DNA of 64,000 bases from Gordonia sp. 'Campus' (GCF_022206305.1 NZ_JAKOIW010000002.1:186001-250000), one strand, 5' to 3'. Shown: positions 46,211 through 58,490, numbered from the stretch's first letter. Translations and numbers: made by a program. Notes: generated by a model from the letters alone, not told the origin.

Positions 46211-46993
46211 ATGACCGTGTCGTACGACGGCAACGACTACCGACTGGTGATGTTCGACCTCGACGACACCCTTGCGCCGTCGAAGAGTCCGCTCGACGAC
46301 CAGATGGTCGAATTGCTGCGACGCATGCTCGACGTCAGCCTCGGCTGCATCATCTCCGGCGGCAACTTCACACAGTTCGAGAAGCAGGTGCTGGCACGTC
46401 TGGGCAGCTTCGACAGCGTGGGTAACCTTCATCTGATGCCGACCTGCGGTACCCAGTACGTGCGGTGGTCCGGTACCGAGTGGGAGACCGTCTACGCCGA
46501 GTTCCTCAGCGACGACGAGAAGCAGCGCACCCTCGACGTGCTCGAGGCCGGGGCACGAGAACTCGACCTGTGGGAGAGCGAGACCTGGGGAGACATCCTC
46601 GAGGACCGCGGCAGCCAGATCACGTTCAGCGCGCTGGGCCAGCGGGCGCCGGTCGACGCCAAGGCGGCCTGGGATCCCGACGGCGCCAAGAAGGAATCCC
46701 TGCGCGCCTATGCGGCGGAACGCCTTCCTGATCTGGAGGTGCGCAGCGGGGGATCGACCTCGGTCGACGTGACGAAGAAGGGCATCGACAAGGCCTACGG
46801 GGCACTGAAGCTGATGGACATCCTCGGGCTCAGCACGTCGGACATCCTGTTCTTCGGTGACCGTCTCGACGAGGGCGGCAACGACTATCCCGTCAAGGCG
46901 CTCGGCATCACCTCCATCGCGGTGCACGGCTGGCCGGACACCCACGCCAAGCTCTCGGCGCTCCTCGATCAGGTCGACGCCGCCAGCCAGTAG
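46211..46993 (+). CDS. HAD-IIB phosphatase (phosphomannomutase/SPP-like)
   Basis: 260-residue HAD-superfamily hydrolase with a type IIB cap. Motif I is M-F-D-L-D-D-T-L-A-P-S-K. The later D-V-T-K-K-G-I-D-K-A-Y-G-A-L and I-L-F-F-G-D-R-L-D-E-G-G-N-D-Y-P-V resemble eukaryotic-type phosphomannomutases and sucrose-phosphate phosphatases. Probably a sugar phosphatase or mutase; the substrate is unknown. The ATG at 46211 has GGGAG at a good distance; GTG 46181 and ATG 46196 are alternatives. The stop abuts the convergent phoD stop. Confidence 0.83.
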   Translation: MTVSYDGNDYRLVMFDLDDTLAPSKSPLDDQMVELLRRMLDVSLGCIISGGNFTQFEKQVLARLGSFDSVGNLHLMPTCGTQYVRWSGTEWETVYAEFLSDDEKQRTLDVLEAGARELDLWESETWGDILEDRGSQITFSALGQRAPVDAKAAWDPDGAKKESLRAYAAERLPDLEVRSGGSTSVDVTKKGIDKAYGALKLMDILGLSTSDILFFGDRLDEGGNDYPVKALGITSIAVHGWPDTHAKLSALLDQVDAASQ

Positions 46994-48667
46994 CTAGTCG
47001 ACCGGCCCGCCGGCCGGCATCACCATCTGCGTGCCGTTCGGGACGCGGTAGGACTTCGCGTAGTACTGACCGGAACGCGGGTCGGTCTTGTCGTGCACGA
47101 AGTACCAGTCCATCTGGGCGGCCGCCGGGGTGACGGTCAGCACCGAGTAGCCATGCGCGTCGAACTCGCTCCAGCGCACATGATGATTCGTCGCGCCGAA
47201 GGCCGACGACACGGCCACACCGGCGGTGTTCGCGGGCACGTTGAGCATGTCGTCGATGTTGGTCGAGGTCACCGAGGTGCCGACGAGCTCGGTGGCGACG
47301 CTGCCTGCACCCGGATAGTTCGACACGTCGACCGGGATGTCGCAGGCCCACGACGAATGGATGTCACCGGTGATGAACACGACGTTGTCCACTCCGCTGC
47401 GGCGGACGGTGTCGAGCAACCGGCGACGGTCGGCCGCGTAACCGTCCCACTGATCGGCGTTGTAGGGGATGCCCTCCTTGGGAATCCCGAGCAACGCGGT
47501 CACCGCACCGGTCGTCCGTGGATCGAGCGGGGGGAGCAGCACCGGCGCGATCATCACGGGGTTGCCGACGATCTTCCACCGGGCCTGCGAGGATGTGAGG
47601 CCGTTGGTGAGCCACGACATCTGGGCACGTCCCAGGATGGAACGCGCCGAGTCGTCGATGGCGGCCGACCGGGCGCTGACCTGGAGGTCGCGATAGGAAC
47701 GGAGGTCGAGCATCGACAGTTCGAGCAGGCGGCCGTACTGCAGGCGCCGGAACAGGTGGCGACCCGCGGCATCGACCGCGGGCCGGACGGGCATCCACTC
47801 GGCGTAGGCCCGCAGGGCTGCCTGGCGACGCGCTTGCCACGACCCCTCGCCCGGCTGGTGGTTCTCGGCGCCGCCCGCCCAGGAGTCGTTCGACGACTCG
47901 TGGTCGTCCCAGGTGCAGATGAACGGGACATCGCGGTGGAGGGCGGCGAGGTCCGGGTCGGTCTTGTACTGCGCGTGCCGCGTCCGGTAGTCACGCAAGG
48001 TGGTGATCTCGTGACGCGGATCGTGGATACGCACCGCCCCGGTCTTCCCGGTGTATCCGCCCGTCTCGTACTCGTAGAAGTAGTCGCCGAGATGGACCAC
48101 CGCGTCGAGGCCCGGTTGTGCTCGGAGGTGGCGGTAGGCGGAGAAGTACCCGGCCTCCCAGTTGGCGCACGACACCACGCCGAACCGGACCTTTGCGACG
48201 TCGGCGCCGGGCGCCGGGGCGGTGCGGGTACGACCGGTCGGTGAGACCGCACCCGCCGCCGGACCGGTCAGCACGGTGAACCGGTAGTGATACCGGGTAC
48301 GGGGAGCGAGGCCGGCGGCGTCGACCTTGACGGTGTGATCGGTCTGCGCCGAGGTCCGCACCTCGCCGGCGGAGACGACGGTGGCGAACGCGGCGTCGAG
48401 CGCGACCTCCCAGCGCACCGAACACGGCGGTCCGATGCCGGCGCCCGGTGCGGACGCCGGGGTCTGGGTGACACGGGTCCACAGGATGACGGCGTCGGGC
48501 AGTGGGTCTCCGGAGGCGACTCCGTGGCGGAACACTTGCGCGGCAGCGGGGCCTCGGGGTGGCGACGGGGCGGCGTGCGCGATCGCGGTCGGTGTCGCCA
48601 GGGCGGTGCCGGTGACGACCGCGCCGGTACGCAGGAATCCTCGTCGTGTCGTGTCCTCGGACTTCAT
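46994..48667 (-). CDS. phoD: Tat-exported alkaline phosphatase PhoD family protein
   Basis: 557-residue secreted metallophosphoesterase. The Tat signal is [10 protein letters not shown], followed by a hydrophobic stretch and a likely cut near A-H-A-A-P. A fibronectin-like N-terminal domain (about residues 40-150) precedes the catalytic domain with [28 protein letters not shown] and [10 protein letters not shown]. It hydrolyses phosphomono- or diesters outside the cell using Ca and Fe. The ATG at 48667 has GGGGGAG 11 nt upstream; a GTG at 48679 would add four residues. A possible TAGAGT -10 lies about 40 bp upstream. Confidence 0.92.
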   Translation of the reverse strand: MKSEDTTRRGFLRTGAVVTGTALATPTAIAHAAPSPPRGPAAAQVFRHGVASGDPLPDAVILWTRVTQTPASAPGAGIGPPCSVRWEVALDAAFATVVSAGEVRTSAQTDHTVKVDAAGLAPRTRYHYRFTVLTGPAAGAVSPTGRTRTAPAPGADVAKVRFGVVSCANWEAGYFSAYRHLRAQPGLDAVVHLGDYFYEYETGGYTGKTGAVRIHDPRHEITTLRDYRTRHAQYKTDPDLAALHRDVPFICTWDDHESSNDSWAGGAENHQPGEGSWQARRQAALRAYAEWMPVRPAVDAAGRHLFRRLQYGRLLELSMLDLRSYRDLQVSARSAAIDDSARSILGRAQMSWLTNGLTSSQARWKIVGNPVMIAPVLLPPLDPRTTGAVTALLGIPKEGIPYNADQWDGYAADRRRLLDTVRRSGVDNVVFITGDIHSSWACDIPVDVSNYPGAGSVATELVGTSVTSTNIDDMLNVPANTAGVAVSSAFGATNHHVRWSEFDAHGYSVLTVTPAAAQMDWYFVHDKTDPRSGQYYAKSYRVPNGTQMVMPAGGPVD

Positions 48668-48851
48668 CGACTTTTTCACTCCCCCTGCGACGGCCGCGCA
48701 AGCAGGGACTCTACCGGTAGCGCCGCGTGCGGTCAGGGTGAATCCGTCTCGGCGCGGAGGCGGAGGGCGGCGCGGCCGGGCGGTGGGGGACAATCGGGAA
48801 CCGCAGCGCCCGCGCACGCGTGGCCGAGCCGAGGCGAAAAGAGGAGACGGC

Positions 48852-50546
<1,695 letters not shown>

Positions 50547-50547
<1 letters not shown>

Positions 50548-52580
50548 TGACCGACAACGACAACAGCACCAGCGCCGACAACAACCGCCCCCGGCGACGC
50601 CGCGCGGACTCGCGCAGAGCGGGTCCGCCGGTCTCGCCGCCCGTCCAGGCCGCGGCGCCTGCGACCCCGGCTCCGGCGACCCCACCTGCCGCGGAACCGC
50701 AGACCGCGGAACCGCAGACCGCTGCGCCGAAGAGCGCGCCCGCGAAGTCCGGTGCGGCGCGCCAGACGGACTCGGGGGAGCCGAAGCACGCCGCGAAACG
50801 ATCCGGCCCGTCGGCGTCGAACAACCGACGTGGACGGCATGAGCGTGGCGGCGACTCGCGGGGTCGTCGGAACGAGCCGCAGGCCACCCCGGCACCGGTC
50901 GACCGGTTGGGCACTCCGCGCCGCCTGCCCAAGGGCGGGCTCCGCGTCGTCGCGCTCGGCGGCATCGGCGAGATCGGTCGCAACATGACCGTCTTCGAGT
51001 ACGACGGCCGGCTGCTCATCGTCGACTGCGGCGTGCTGTTCCCGGAGGACCAGCAGCCCGGCGTCGACCTGATCCTGCCTGACTTCCGCTACATCGAGGA
51101 CCGCATCGACGACGTCGACGCGGTCATCCTGACCCACGGTCACGAGGATCACATCGGCGCGATCCCGTTCCTGCTGCGCCTGCGCAGTGACATCCCGGTG
51201 ATCGGGGCGAAGTTCACGCTGGCCCTCGTCGATGCCAAGTGTCGCGAGCATCGGCTCCGCCCGAAACTCGTCGAGGTCATCGAGGGGCAGCGGACGACGC
51301 ACGGGCCGTTCGAGTGTGAGTACTTCGCCGTCAACCACTCGATCCCGGATGCGCTCGCCGTCGCGATCCGCTCGCCCGCAGGCGTGGTCCTGCACACCGG
51401 CGACATCAAGCTCGATCAGCTCCCGCTCGATGGCCGCCTCACCGACCTGGCCGGATTCAGTCGCCTCGGCGACGAGGGCGTCGACCTCTTCCTCGTCGAC
51501 TCGACGAACGCCGAGGTCCCCGGCTTCGTGACGCCCGAACGTCAAATCGGCGGGGTGCTCGACCAGGTGATCGGCAAGGCCCGTCAGCGGGTCATCGTGG
51601 CCTCGTTCGCGAGCCACGTCCACCGCATCCAGCAGATCATCGACGTCGCGCACAACCACAACCGTCGCGTCACGTTCGTCGGCCGGTCGATGGTGCGCAA
51701 CATGCAGATCGCGCAGGATCTCGGCTACCTGTCGGTGCCCGACGGCGTCGTCGTGGACCTCGACACCGCGGCGACGCTGCCCGATCACCGCGTCGTCCTG
51801 ATCTCCACCGGGTCCCAGGGTGAACCACTGTCCGCGCTGTCGCGCATGGCCCGTGGCGAGCATCGTCAGATCAACATCCGGGCCGACGACCTCGTCGTCC
51901 TGGCGTCCTCGCTGATCCCCGGCAACGAGAACTCCGTGTTCGCCGTCGTCAACGGACTGGCCAAACGCGGCGCGACCGTCATCACGCAGCAGAGCGCGAA
52001 GGTGCACGTCTCCGGCCATGCATCGGCGGGTGAGTTGCTGTATCTGTACAACGCCGTACGACCCTCGAACGCCATGCCGGTGCACGGCGAGTGGCGTCAC
52101 CTGCGCGCCAACGCCGCGCTCGCGGTGGCGACCGGGGTGCCCGAAGACCGTGTGGTGCTCGCCGAGGACGGCGTCGTCGTCGACCTCGTCGACGGTCGCG
52201 CGGAGATCGTCGGACGTGTCCCGGTCGGGCACGTGTACGTGGACGGTTTGTCGGTCGGAGACGTGGGGGAGTCCACGCTCTCCGAACGCCTGGTGCTCGG
52301 CGAGGGCGGGTTCATCGCCATCACCGTCGCCGTCGACGCGACGACCGGTCGTGCGGTCAACACACCGGAGGTGTCCGGCCGCGGGTTCTCCGACGATCCC
52401 GGAGCGCTGAAGGAGGCCGCCGACATCGTCAACCAGACACTCGACTCGCTGGCCGCCGAGGGTGTCACCGACACACATCGGATCGCACAGGGCATTCGAC
52501 GCGCGGTGGGTCGCTGGGTGTCCACGGCGTATCGGCGTCGTCCGATGATCGTCCCGACGGTCATGGCCGTCGGCGACTGA
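50547..52580 (+). CDS. rnj: ribonuclease J
   Basis: 677-residue metallo-beta-lactamase/beta-CASP ribonuclease with 5'-3' exo- and endonuclease activity on RNA. The zinc motif H-G-H-E-D-H lies at residues 197-202, and the beta-CASP region includes R-S-M-V-R-N-M and G-S-Q-G-E-P. An N-terminal extension of about 120 Ala/Pro/Arg-rich residues precedes the core, as in other actinobacteria, and may bind RNA. The ATG overlaps the dapA TGA (TGATG), matching the Rv2753c-Rv2752c arrangement. Together with PNPase it forms the main RNA decay machinery here. Confidence 0.95.
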
Positions 52581-52614
52581 CGGCCGTCAAGAAACGAAAC
52601 CTCCGCCGTGTCGC

Positions 52615-52620
52615 TACGGT
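52615..52620 (+). promoter_or_regulatory. -10 hexamer of the TIGR03085-like gene (leaderless)
   Basis: TACGGT, 6 nt before the GTG at 52627. Confidence 0.4.
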
Positions 52621-52626
52621 GGTCGT

Positions 52627-53259
52627 GTGACTGGTGCGCAGAACGAAAGAGCAGCCCTCGTCGAGACCCTGAGGAAGGTCGGGCCCAACGCGCCCACCCT
52701 CTGCGAGGGCTGGACCACGCGTGATCTGCTGGCCCATCTCGTCGTCCGGGAACGCCGCCCCGACACCGGGCCCGGCATCCTCATCCCCGCGTTCGCGGGG
52801 TACACCGAGAAGGTGCGGGCCCAGGCCGTCGACAAGGATTGGGACTCCCAGCTCGGACTCCTCGCGTCGGGTCCGCCCGTCTTCTCCCCGTTCAAGCTCA
52901 TCGACCGATTCGCGAACCTGGCCGAGATGTTCGTCCACCACGAGGACGTCCTGCGCGGCGGAGCGGACCCGGCGGGTCCGTGGACACCTCGCAAACTGTC
53001 GCCCGAGCTCGAGGCCGAACTTCGTGGGCCCGCGAAGTCCATGGGCAAGATGACCCTCAAGAAGGTTCCGGGGCGGGTGACCCTGCGCACGACCGACGGC
53101 GACGACCTGGTGACAGCCGGCTCCGGCGACGAGGTGGTCGTCACCGGCCGAGTCGGTGAACTGGTCCTGTTCGCATTCGGACGCGAACCGCTCGACGTCA
53201 CCTACTCCGGCGACGACGCCGCGATCGCTCGCGTCCGGGAGAGCTCGCGCGGCCTGTAG
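52627..53259 (+). CDS. TIGR03085-like metal-binding protein (maleylpyruvate isomerase superfamily)
   Basis: 210-residue DinB/MDMPI-fold protein. It has L-C-E-G-W-T-T-R-D-L-L-A-H-L near residue 28, the metal-ligand region M-F-V-H-H-E-D-V-L-R-G, and the C-terminal G-E-L-V-L-F-A-F-G-R with D-V-T-Y-S-G-D. This layout is common in actinobacterial TIGR03085 proteins, whose substrate is unknown; mycothiol use is possible by family. It stands between rnj and ftsK with its own -10. Confidence 0.82.
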   Translation: MTGAQNERAALVETLRKVGPNAPTLCEGWTTRDLLAHLVVRERRPDTGPGILIPAFAGYTEKVRAQAVDKDWDSQLGLLASGPPVFSPFKLIDRFANLAEMFVHHEDVLRGGADPAGPWTPRKLSPELEAELRGPAKSMGKMTLKKVPGRVTLRTTDGDDLVTAGSGDEVVVTGRVGELVLFAFGREPLDVTYSGDDAAIARVRESSRGL

Positions 53260-53327
53260 CCGGTCACAACTTCGACACGCGTGCCGTTGTCTGTGTTGCC
53301 CGTGTGACTGATGTGACCGACGCACAC

Positions 53328-53333
53328 TAGTCT
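53328..53333 (+). promoter_or_regulatory. -10 hexamer of ftsK (leaderless)
   Basis: TAGTCT, 6 nt before the ftsK ATG. TGACTG at 53305-53310 is placed 17 bp upstream as a possible -35. Confidence 0.5.
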
Positions 53334-53339
53334 GTCGGT

Positions 53340-56300
53340 ATGGCTTCGAAGGCAAGCACGGGTTCACGCGCGTCCGCGACACGTGGCGCGACCGGGACCG
53401 GCGCGCGCACGCGCAGCGGCGCGTCGGCGAGCGCCAAGCGATCCGGCGGCACGACCTCCGGGACCAGGGCAGCAGGAACACGGAATTCAGGGGCGCGGGG
53501 TTCGGGGTCCAAGAGTTCAGGGGCCAAGAGTTCAGGAGCAAAGACTTCGGGGGCCCGGGGTGCAAGCCGATCGGGTTCCGGCGGGTCGTCGCGGAAGATG
53601 ACGCGTTCGGCGACCGCGTCCCCGCGGAAACGGGACACGTCCGCGTCCGCGGAGTCGGTCGACCTGCACCGTCGTTCCGTGGCCGCGGCCGGCGCGTCGG
53701 CAGTGGGGAAGGGCATCGGCGCGGGCTGGTCGCTGTTCGCCCGGGGGGTCGGCAGCGCGGCGCGGGTCGGTTCGGGTGTGGGGCGCGGACCTCGCGTCTC
53801 CGATGCCGACTTCGATCTCGACGACATCGATGGTGACGACTACGACGGTCACGGCGACGATCCGTTCGACGAGGACGGTGGCCGGCGGACCGAGGTGGGC
53901 GGCCACAGCCACCGCCGAGACGGAACCGCGCTCGGCCTGCTGGCACTCGGACTTCTCGTGGGTGCCAGCGTGTGGTTCGGGGCCGCGGGTCCGGTCGGGG
54001 CCTTCATCGAGGCGCTGACCCGTGCGGTCATCGGATCGGCGGCGGTTCTGCTGCCCCTCGCCCTGGTCGCCCTGGCGATCGTGCTCATGCGTCGTCCGGC
54101 CGCCCCGGAGCGCCGAGGACGCTACCTCGGTGGCGGCTTCCTGGTGGTGCTGCCTGCGCTCGGCCTGATGCATCTGATCGCCGGCGCGCCCCTCGACCTG
54201 CCCGGTCGTTCGGGTGCCGCGGGATTCGTCGGATTCGCCGTCGGCACTCCGCTCACGGCCGGTGTGACAGCCTGGGTGTCGGTGCCGATCCTGTTGCTGT
54301 GCATGGCTTTCGGCGTGCTGATCCTGAGTGGGCGCACGGTGCGCGAGGTCGTCGACGCCGCGGGCGGGTACCTCGGCCTCGGAGTCGCGGGCGCGCACGA
54401 CGCCCCGTGGGACGACGTCGACTGGGACGCCGACGACTACGACGATCCCGATTTCGGGGACCCGGCTGACGACGCCCCTCACGGATCCGACCCAGACGGA
54501 TCCGACCCAGACGGTTACGACCCAGACGGGTATGACTCCGGAGCTCTGGCGTCTCGATCCCGCCGTCGGCCTTACTCGTCCGACCCGTACGACAACTACC
54601 CGCCGGATTCGACGCCGTCGCGGTCGTCGGGTCGCACGTCGCGGCGGACCCCGCCCGGTCTCGCCGACCTCGCGCCCGTCGAGGAAGCGGTCACGGAGAA
54701 TCTCGCCGATGCCCTGACCGAGCCCCTCGGTGCCGAGCCCGATCAGCCCACCGAGGTGATCGCACCGCGTACCGCGACGTCGCCGTCGCGCCGGGCCACG
54801 CCCGCGCCGCGACCCGCGAAACGGCCGGAGCCCGATCCCCAGCCGGAGTCCGCAGCCGACGAGGAGGCGTTCACCCCGTCGGAGCCCGTGGCGGAGGGCG
54901 ATTACATCCTGCCTCCCCCCGGTCTGCTGCTCGAGGGTGATCCACCGAAGATGGGCAGCAGCGCCAACGACGACATGATCGACCGGATGACCGGCGTCCT
55001 CGAGCAGTTCAAGATCGACGCGGCGGTCACCGGTTACACCCGCGGACCGACCGTCACCCGCTACGAGGTCGAGCTGGGCCCGGGCGTCAAGGTGGAGAAG
55101 ATCACCGCTCTGCAGCGCAACATCGCCTATGCGGCTGCCACGGACAACGTCCGCCTTCTCGCGCCGATCCCGGGCAAGTCCGCAGTGGGTATCGAGGTGC
55201 CGAACTCCGACCGGGAGATGGTGCGCCTCGCCGACGTGCTCAACGCGTCGTCGACCCGCAAGGACAAGCACCCGCTGGTGATCGGTCTCGGCAAGGACAT
55301 CGAGGGCGACTTCGTCAGTGCGAACCTGGCGAAGATGCCCCACCTGCTGGTCGCCGGCTCGACCGGTTCGGGTAAGTCCAGCTTCGTCAACTCGATGCTG
55401 GTGTCGTTGCTCAGCCGCGCGACGCCCGAACAGGTTCGGATGATCCTCATCGACCCCAAGATGGTGGAACTCACGCCTTATGAAGGCATCCCGCACCTGA
55501 TCACCCCCATCATCACGCAGCCCAAGAAGGCCGCCGCGGCCCTCGCGTGGCTCGTCGAGGAGATGGAGCAGCGCTACCAGGACATGAAGGCCTCGCGGGT
55601 GCGTCACATCGATGACTTCAACTCGAAGGTCCGCTCCGGGGACATCACCACCCCGCTGGGAAGCGAACGCGTCTACAAGCCGTATCCCTACATCCTCGCC
55701 ATCGTCGACGAGCTCGCCGACCTGATGATGACGGCGCCTCGTGATGTCGAGGACGCGATCGTGCGCATCACCCAGAAGGCGCGCGCCGCGGGCATCCACC
55801 TGGTGCTCGCGACCCAGCGTCCGTCCGTGGACGTGGTCACCGGTCTGATCAAGACCAACGTGCCGTCGCGACTGGCGTTCGCGACGTCGTCACTGACCGA
55901 CTCGCGAGTCATCCTGGACCAGCCCGGGGCGGAGAAGCTCATCGGTATGGGCGACGGTCTGTTCCTCCCGATGGGTGCGAACAAGCCGGTGCGCATGCAG
56001 GGCGCCTACATCACCGACGAGGAGATCGCTGCCGTCGTCGACTTCACCAAGGAGCAGGCGGAGCCGGAGTACACCGAGGGTGTCACCGCGGCCAAGGCCG
56101 GGGACAAGAAGGACATCGACAGCGACATCGGCAACGACCTCGACGACCTGTTGCAGGCGATCGAACTGGTCGTGTCGAGCCAGTTCGGGTCGACGTCGAT
56201 GCTCCAGCGCAAGTTGCGGGTGGGCTTCGCCAAAGCGGGCCGGCTGATGGACCTGATGGAGACCCGCGGCGTGGTCGGTCCGAGTGAGGGTTCCAAGGCG

Positions 56301-56390
56301 CGCGAGGTGCTCGTCAAGCCCGACGACCTCGCGGGTGTCATCGCCTCGATCACCGGCGGCGGGGACGAAACGGACAGTACGGACAACTGA
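53340..56390 (+). CDS. ftsK: DNA translocase FtsK/SpoIIIE
   Basis: 1016-residue septal DNA pump that helps resolve and move chromosome termini. A basic, Ser/Gly-rich N-terminus with five pentapeptide repeats (residues 49-73) precedes about four membrane helices (200-345). A long Asp/Pro linker (350-520) follows. The motor domain has Walker A G-S-T-G-S-G-K-S at 673-680 and later A-T-Q-R-P-S-V-D-V and V-D-E-L-A-D-L-M. The C-terminal gamma winged helix (about 930-1000) recognises KOPS-type sequences. It is larger than E. coli-type motor cores because of the linker. Start at 53340 with a TAGTCT 6 nt upstream. Confidence 0.96.
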   Translation: MASKASTGSRASATRGATGTGARTRSGASASAKRSGGTTSGTRAAGTRNSGARGSGSKSSGAKSSGAKTSGARGASRSGSGGSSRKMTRSATASPRKRDTSASAESVDLHRRSVAAAGASAVGKGIGAGWSLFARGVGSAARVGSGVGRGPRVSDADFDLDDIDGDDYDGHGDDPFDEDGGRRTEVGGHSHRRDGTALGLLALGLLVGASVWFGAAGPVGAFIEALTRAVIGSAAVLLPLALVALAIVLMRRPAAPERRGRYLGGGFLVVLPALGLMHLIAGAPLDLPGRSGAAGFVGFAVGTPLTAGVTAWVSVPILLLCMAFGVLILSGRTVREVVDAAGGYLGLGVAGAHDAPWDDVDWDADDYDDPDFGDPADDAPHGSDPDGSDPDGYDPDGYDSGALASRSRRRPYSSDPYDNYPPDSTPSRSSGRTSRRTPPGLADLAPVEEAVTENLADALTEPLGAEPDQPTEVIAPRTATSPSRRATPAPRPAKRPEPDPQPESAADEEAFTPSEPVAEGDYILPPPGLLLEGDPPKMGSSANDDMIDRMTGVLEQFKIDAAVTGYTRGPTVTRYEVELGPGVKVEKITALQRNIAYAAATDNVRLLAPIPGKSAVGIEVPNSDREMVRLADVLNASSTRKDKHPLVIGLGKDIEGDFVSANLAKMPHLLVAGSTGSGKSSFVNSMLVSLLSRATPEQVRMILIDPKMVELTPYEGIPHLITPIITQPKKAAAALAWLVEEMEQRYQDMKASRVRHIDDFNSKVRSGDITTPLGSERVYKPYPYILAIVDELADLMMTAPRDVEDAIVRITQKARAAGIHLVLATQRPSVDVVTGLIKTNVPSRLAFATSSLTDSRVILDQPGAEKLIGMGDGLFLPMGANKPVRMQGAYITDEEIAAVVDFTKEQAEPEYTEGVTAAKAGDKKDIDSDIGNDLDDLLQAIELVVSSQFGSTSMLQRKLRVGFAKAGRLMDLMETRGVVGPSEGSKAREVLVKPDDLAGVIASITGGGDETDSTDN
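53484..53558 (+). repeat. five 15-bp tandem repeats in the ftsK 5' region
   Basis: Five imperfect 15-bp units encode [20 protein letters not shown] and T-S-G-A-R. Units 3 and 4 differ at only one or two bases, which suggests recent slippage. The repeats add positive charge before the first membrane helix. Confidence 0.8.
54482..54540 (+). repeat. 15-bp repeats in the ftsK linker
   Basis: About three and a half units encode G-S/Y-D-P-D in the acidic linker between the membrane and motor domains. Confidence 0.75.
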
Positions 56391-56454
56391 CGCAAGTCTC
56401 TGATCAGGCGCTTCTGCAGCTCGGACACAGTTTGTATTAAGGTGGCCGGAGATC

Positions 56455-56590
56455 CATGAGGGGAGTATCCCCGACGCGGCGTCTCCGTCAATACGGTCCG
56501 GATGCGCGACGATGCCGATCATCGTCGCGGCCGGGACCCGGAGCGTCGGCCGCCTTGCCCGGCGGGAGAGACCTCTGGCTCGTCAGCCGT
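56455..56590 (+). promoter_or_regulatory. yybP-ykoY-type (manganese) riboswitch upstream of terC
   Basis: The 223-bp gap between ftsK and terC carries the two conserved blocks of this riboswitch class in the right order: GGGGAGTA (56460-56467) and GAGACCTCTG (56568-56577). A CGTCAATACGG segment between them resembles the conserved GUCAAYAY region. The class binds Mn2+ and often precedes TerC-family genes. ACCTCT (56571-56576) can pair with the ribosome site GGAGGT (56602-56607), suggesting translational control. Boundaries are approximate. Confidence 0.78.
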
Positions 56591-56613
56591 TGCTGCCTGC
56601 TGGAGGTAATTCT

Positions 56614-57648
56614 GTGGATGTCTCTGTATCCGTTTGGCTGATCACCTGTGCGGTGATCCTCGGACTGTTCGTGTTCGACTTCTTCACACACGTGCGCGTG
56701 CCCCACGCGCCGTCGCTGAAGGAGTCGGGCATCTGGTCGGCGGTCTACATCGGCTTCGCCGTCATCTTCGGTCTCTTCGTCTGGTGGAACTGGGGTTCCA
56801 CCTTCGGCGGTGAGTACTTCGCCGGGTACGTCACCGAGAAGGCCCTCTCGGTGGACAATCTGTTCGTCTTCGTCATCATCATGGCGAAGTTCGCGGTGCC
56901 CAAGGAGTATCAGCAGAAGGTCCTGCTGCTCGGCATCCTGATGGCCCTGGTCATGCGCGGCATCTTCATCGCCGTCGGCGCCGCCGCGATCAACGCATAC
57001 AGCTGGGTGTTCTACCTGTTCGGTGCGTTCCTCATCTTCACGGCGATCAAGCTCGTCCGTGAGAGTGACGATCCCGTCGAGCACGAGGAGCAGCGCGAGA
57101 CCCGCCTCGAGCGGTTCGTCAAGCGATACCTGCGCACCCACGATTCCTACGACCGCGACAAGCTCTTCACCCGCGTCAACGGCAAGCGCCTCGCGACACC
57201 GATGCTGATGGTGCTCATCGTCATCGGCTTCACCGATGTCCTGTTCGCGCTCGACTCGATCCCGGCGATCTACGGCCTGACCTCTGAGCCCTACCTGGTC
57301 TTCACCGCCAACGCCTTCGCCCTGATGGGTCTGCGTCAGCTGTACTTCCTCATCGGCGGACTGCTCGACCGTCTCGTGTACCTGTCGATCGGACTCTCGA
57401 TCATCCTCGCCTTCATCGGCGTCAAGTTGGTCCTGCACGCGCTGCACGAGAACACGCTGCCGTTCATCAACGGAGGCGAGCACCTGAGCGTCCCGGAGGT
57501 CTCGACGCCGCTGTCGTTGTCGGTGATCATCGGTGTCCTGGTCATCACCACGGTGGCCAGCCTGATCAAGAGCCGCGGGGTCGCCTCGAAGCCGGACGCC
57601 GAGGCGTCCGGTTCGGAGAACGCGGGGTCCGAACCGCTCGACCGCTAG
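56614..57648 (+). CDS. terC: TerC-family integral membrane protein
   Basis: 344-residue membrane protein with about nine predicted helices. The TerC signature is seen as E-K-A-L-S-V-D-N-L-F-V-F and, in the second half, D-V-L-F-A-L-D-S-I-P-A-I. The acidic residues in both are probable metal ligands. Relatives in Bacillus (YkoY/MeeY, YceF/MeeF) move manganese to exported enzymes, and many are controlled by the same riboswitch. Manganese export or loading is the best guess. The GTG at 56614 has GGAGG seven bases upstream. An ATG at 56512 lies inside the riboswitch and is rejected. Confidence 0.9.
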   Translation: MDVSVSVWLITCAVILGLFVFDFFTHVRVPHAPSLKESGIWSAVYIGFAVIFGLFVWWNWGSTFGGEYFAGYVTEKALSVDNLFVFVIIMAKFAVPKEYQQKVLLLGILMALVMRGIFIAVGAAAINAYSWVFYLFGAFLIFTAIKLVRESDDPVEHEEQRETRLERFVKRYLRTHDSYDRDKLFTRVNGKRLATPMLMVLIVIGFTDVLFALDSIPAIYGLTSEPYLVFTANAFALMGLRQLYFLIGGLLDRLVYLSIGLSIILAFIGVKLVLHALHENTLPFINGGEHLSVPEVSTPLSLSVIIGVLVITTVASLIKSRGVASKPDAEASGSENAGSEPLDR

Positions 57649-57673
57649 GTCGACGCGACGGGTGGGCGCGGGG

Positions 57674-57958
57674 TCAGGCCGGGAACGGCCCGAACACCTG
57701 CGTCCACTCGTCGATGCGCACCGCGTCGACGGCCTCGTGGGCCTGGAACGGATCGTTGGCGAGGAACGCCTCCGCCGCCTCCAGGTCGGCGGCGCTGATC
57801 ACGATCAGTGCACCCGAGCCGTCCGGGTAGGGCCCGGCGATGAGAACGTTGCCCGCCTTGTTCTCCTCACCGAGCCACTCCCGGTGCAGCTTGCGGTGCT
57901 GGTCGCGCAGCGCGGCCTTGGCGGGGCGGTAGGTGTACTGCACGGCGAAGTAGGGCAT
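57674..57958 (-). CDS. YciI-like (YCII) domain protein
   Basis: 94-residue ferredoxin-like alpha/beta protein of the YCII family. It starts M-P-Y-F-A-V-Q-Y-T-Y-R and has the family histidine in L-R-D-Q-H-R-K-L-H-R-E-W and an aspartate in A-G-P-Y-P-D-G. The C-terminus F-L-A-N-D-P-F is typical (D-P-F). These proteins bind small molecules; function unknown. It follows the argA gene after two bases and is probably co-transcribed. Confidence 0.85.
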   Translation of the reverse strand: MPYFAVQYTYRPAKAALRDQHRKLHREWLGEENKAGNVLIAGPYPDGSGALIVISAADLEAAEAFLANDPFQAHEAVDAVRIDEWTQVFGPFPA

Positions 57959-57960
57959 GG

Positions 57961-58476
57961 TCACTCCTGCTCGATGGTTGCCAGCATCCGGGTGTTCCCC
58001 AGCGTGTTGGGTTTGACGTAACTCAGATCGAGAAATTCGGCGACACCGGTGTCGTAGGACCGGCACATCTCCTCGAACACCTCGCGGGTCACCGGCGTGC
58101 CCTGGATCTCGGTGAACCCGTGACGCGCGAAGAACGCGGTCTCGAAGGTCAGCACGAACACCCGGGACAGCTGCAGCTCACGTGCCACACTCATCAGTCG
58201 GTCGACGAGGAGGTGGCCGATGCCTCGGCCGGCGTGCGCGGTGTCGACCGCGACGGTGCGGACCTCGCCGAGATCGGCCCAGAGGACGTGCAGGGCACCA
58301 CATCCGACGACCAGGCCGTCGACGTCGGCGACCCAGAACTCCTGGACCGATTCGTACAGGGTCACCAGGTTCTTCTCGAGCAGGATCTTGCCGGCGTACT
58401 GGTCGATGAGTTCCTTGATCCGGGGGACATCCGACGTGCGCGCGCGGCGGATCGCGACCTGATCGACGGGGGGCAT
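57961..58476 (-). CDS. argA: N-acetylglutamate synthase, short actinobacterial type
   Basis: 171-residue GNAT acetyltransferase, counterpart of Rv2747, which starts arginine synthesis by acetylating glutamate. The acetyl-CoA site is V-R-T-V-A-V-D-T-A-H-A-G-R-G-I-G-H near the middle. Also present are L-T-F-E-T-A-F-F-A-R-H-G-F and the N-terminal I-R-R-A-R-T-S-D-V. It lacks the kinase-like domain of the long E. coli enzyme. A TAAGGT 8 nt before the ATG indicates a leaderless mRNA. It is located next to pgsA, as in M. tuberculosis. Confidence 0.9.
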   Translation of the reverse strand: MPPVDQVAIRRARTSDVPRIKELIDQYAGKILLEKNLVTLYESVQEFWVADVDGLVVGCGALHVLWADLGEVRTVAVDTAHAGRGIGHLLVDRLMSVARELQLSRVFVLTFETAFFARHGFTEIQGTPVTREVFEEMCRSYDTGVAEFLDLSYVKPNTLGNTRMLATIEQE

Positions 58477-58484
58477 GAGATCCC

Positions 58485-58490
58485 ACCTTA
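58485..58490 (-). promoter_or_regulatory. -10 hexamer of argA (leaderless)
   Basis: TAAGGT on the minus strand, 8 nt before the argA ATG. Confidence 0.5.

Noticed and set aside
56512-56613. ATG 56512 as the terC start
   Set aside because: It lies inside the riboswitch, lacks a ribosome site and would add an Arg-rich segment before the first membrane helix. GTG 56614 has a strong GGAGG.
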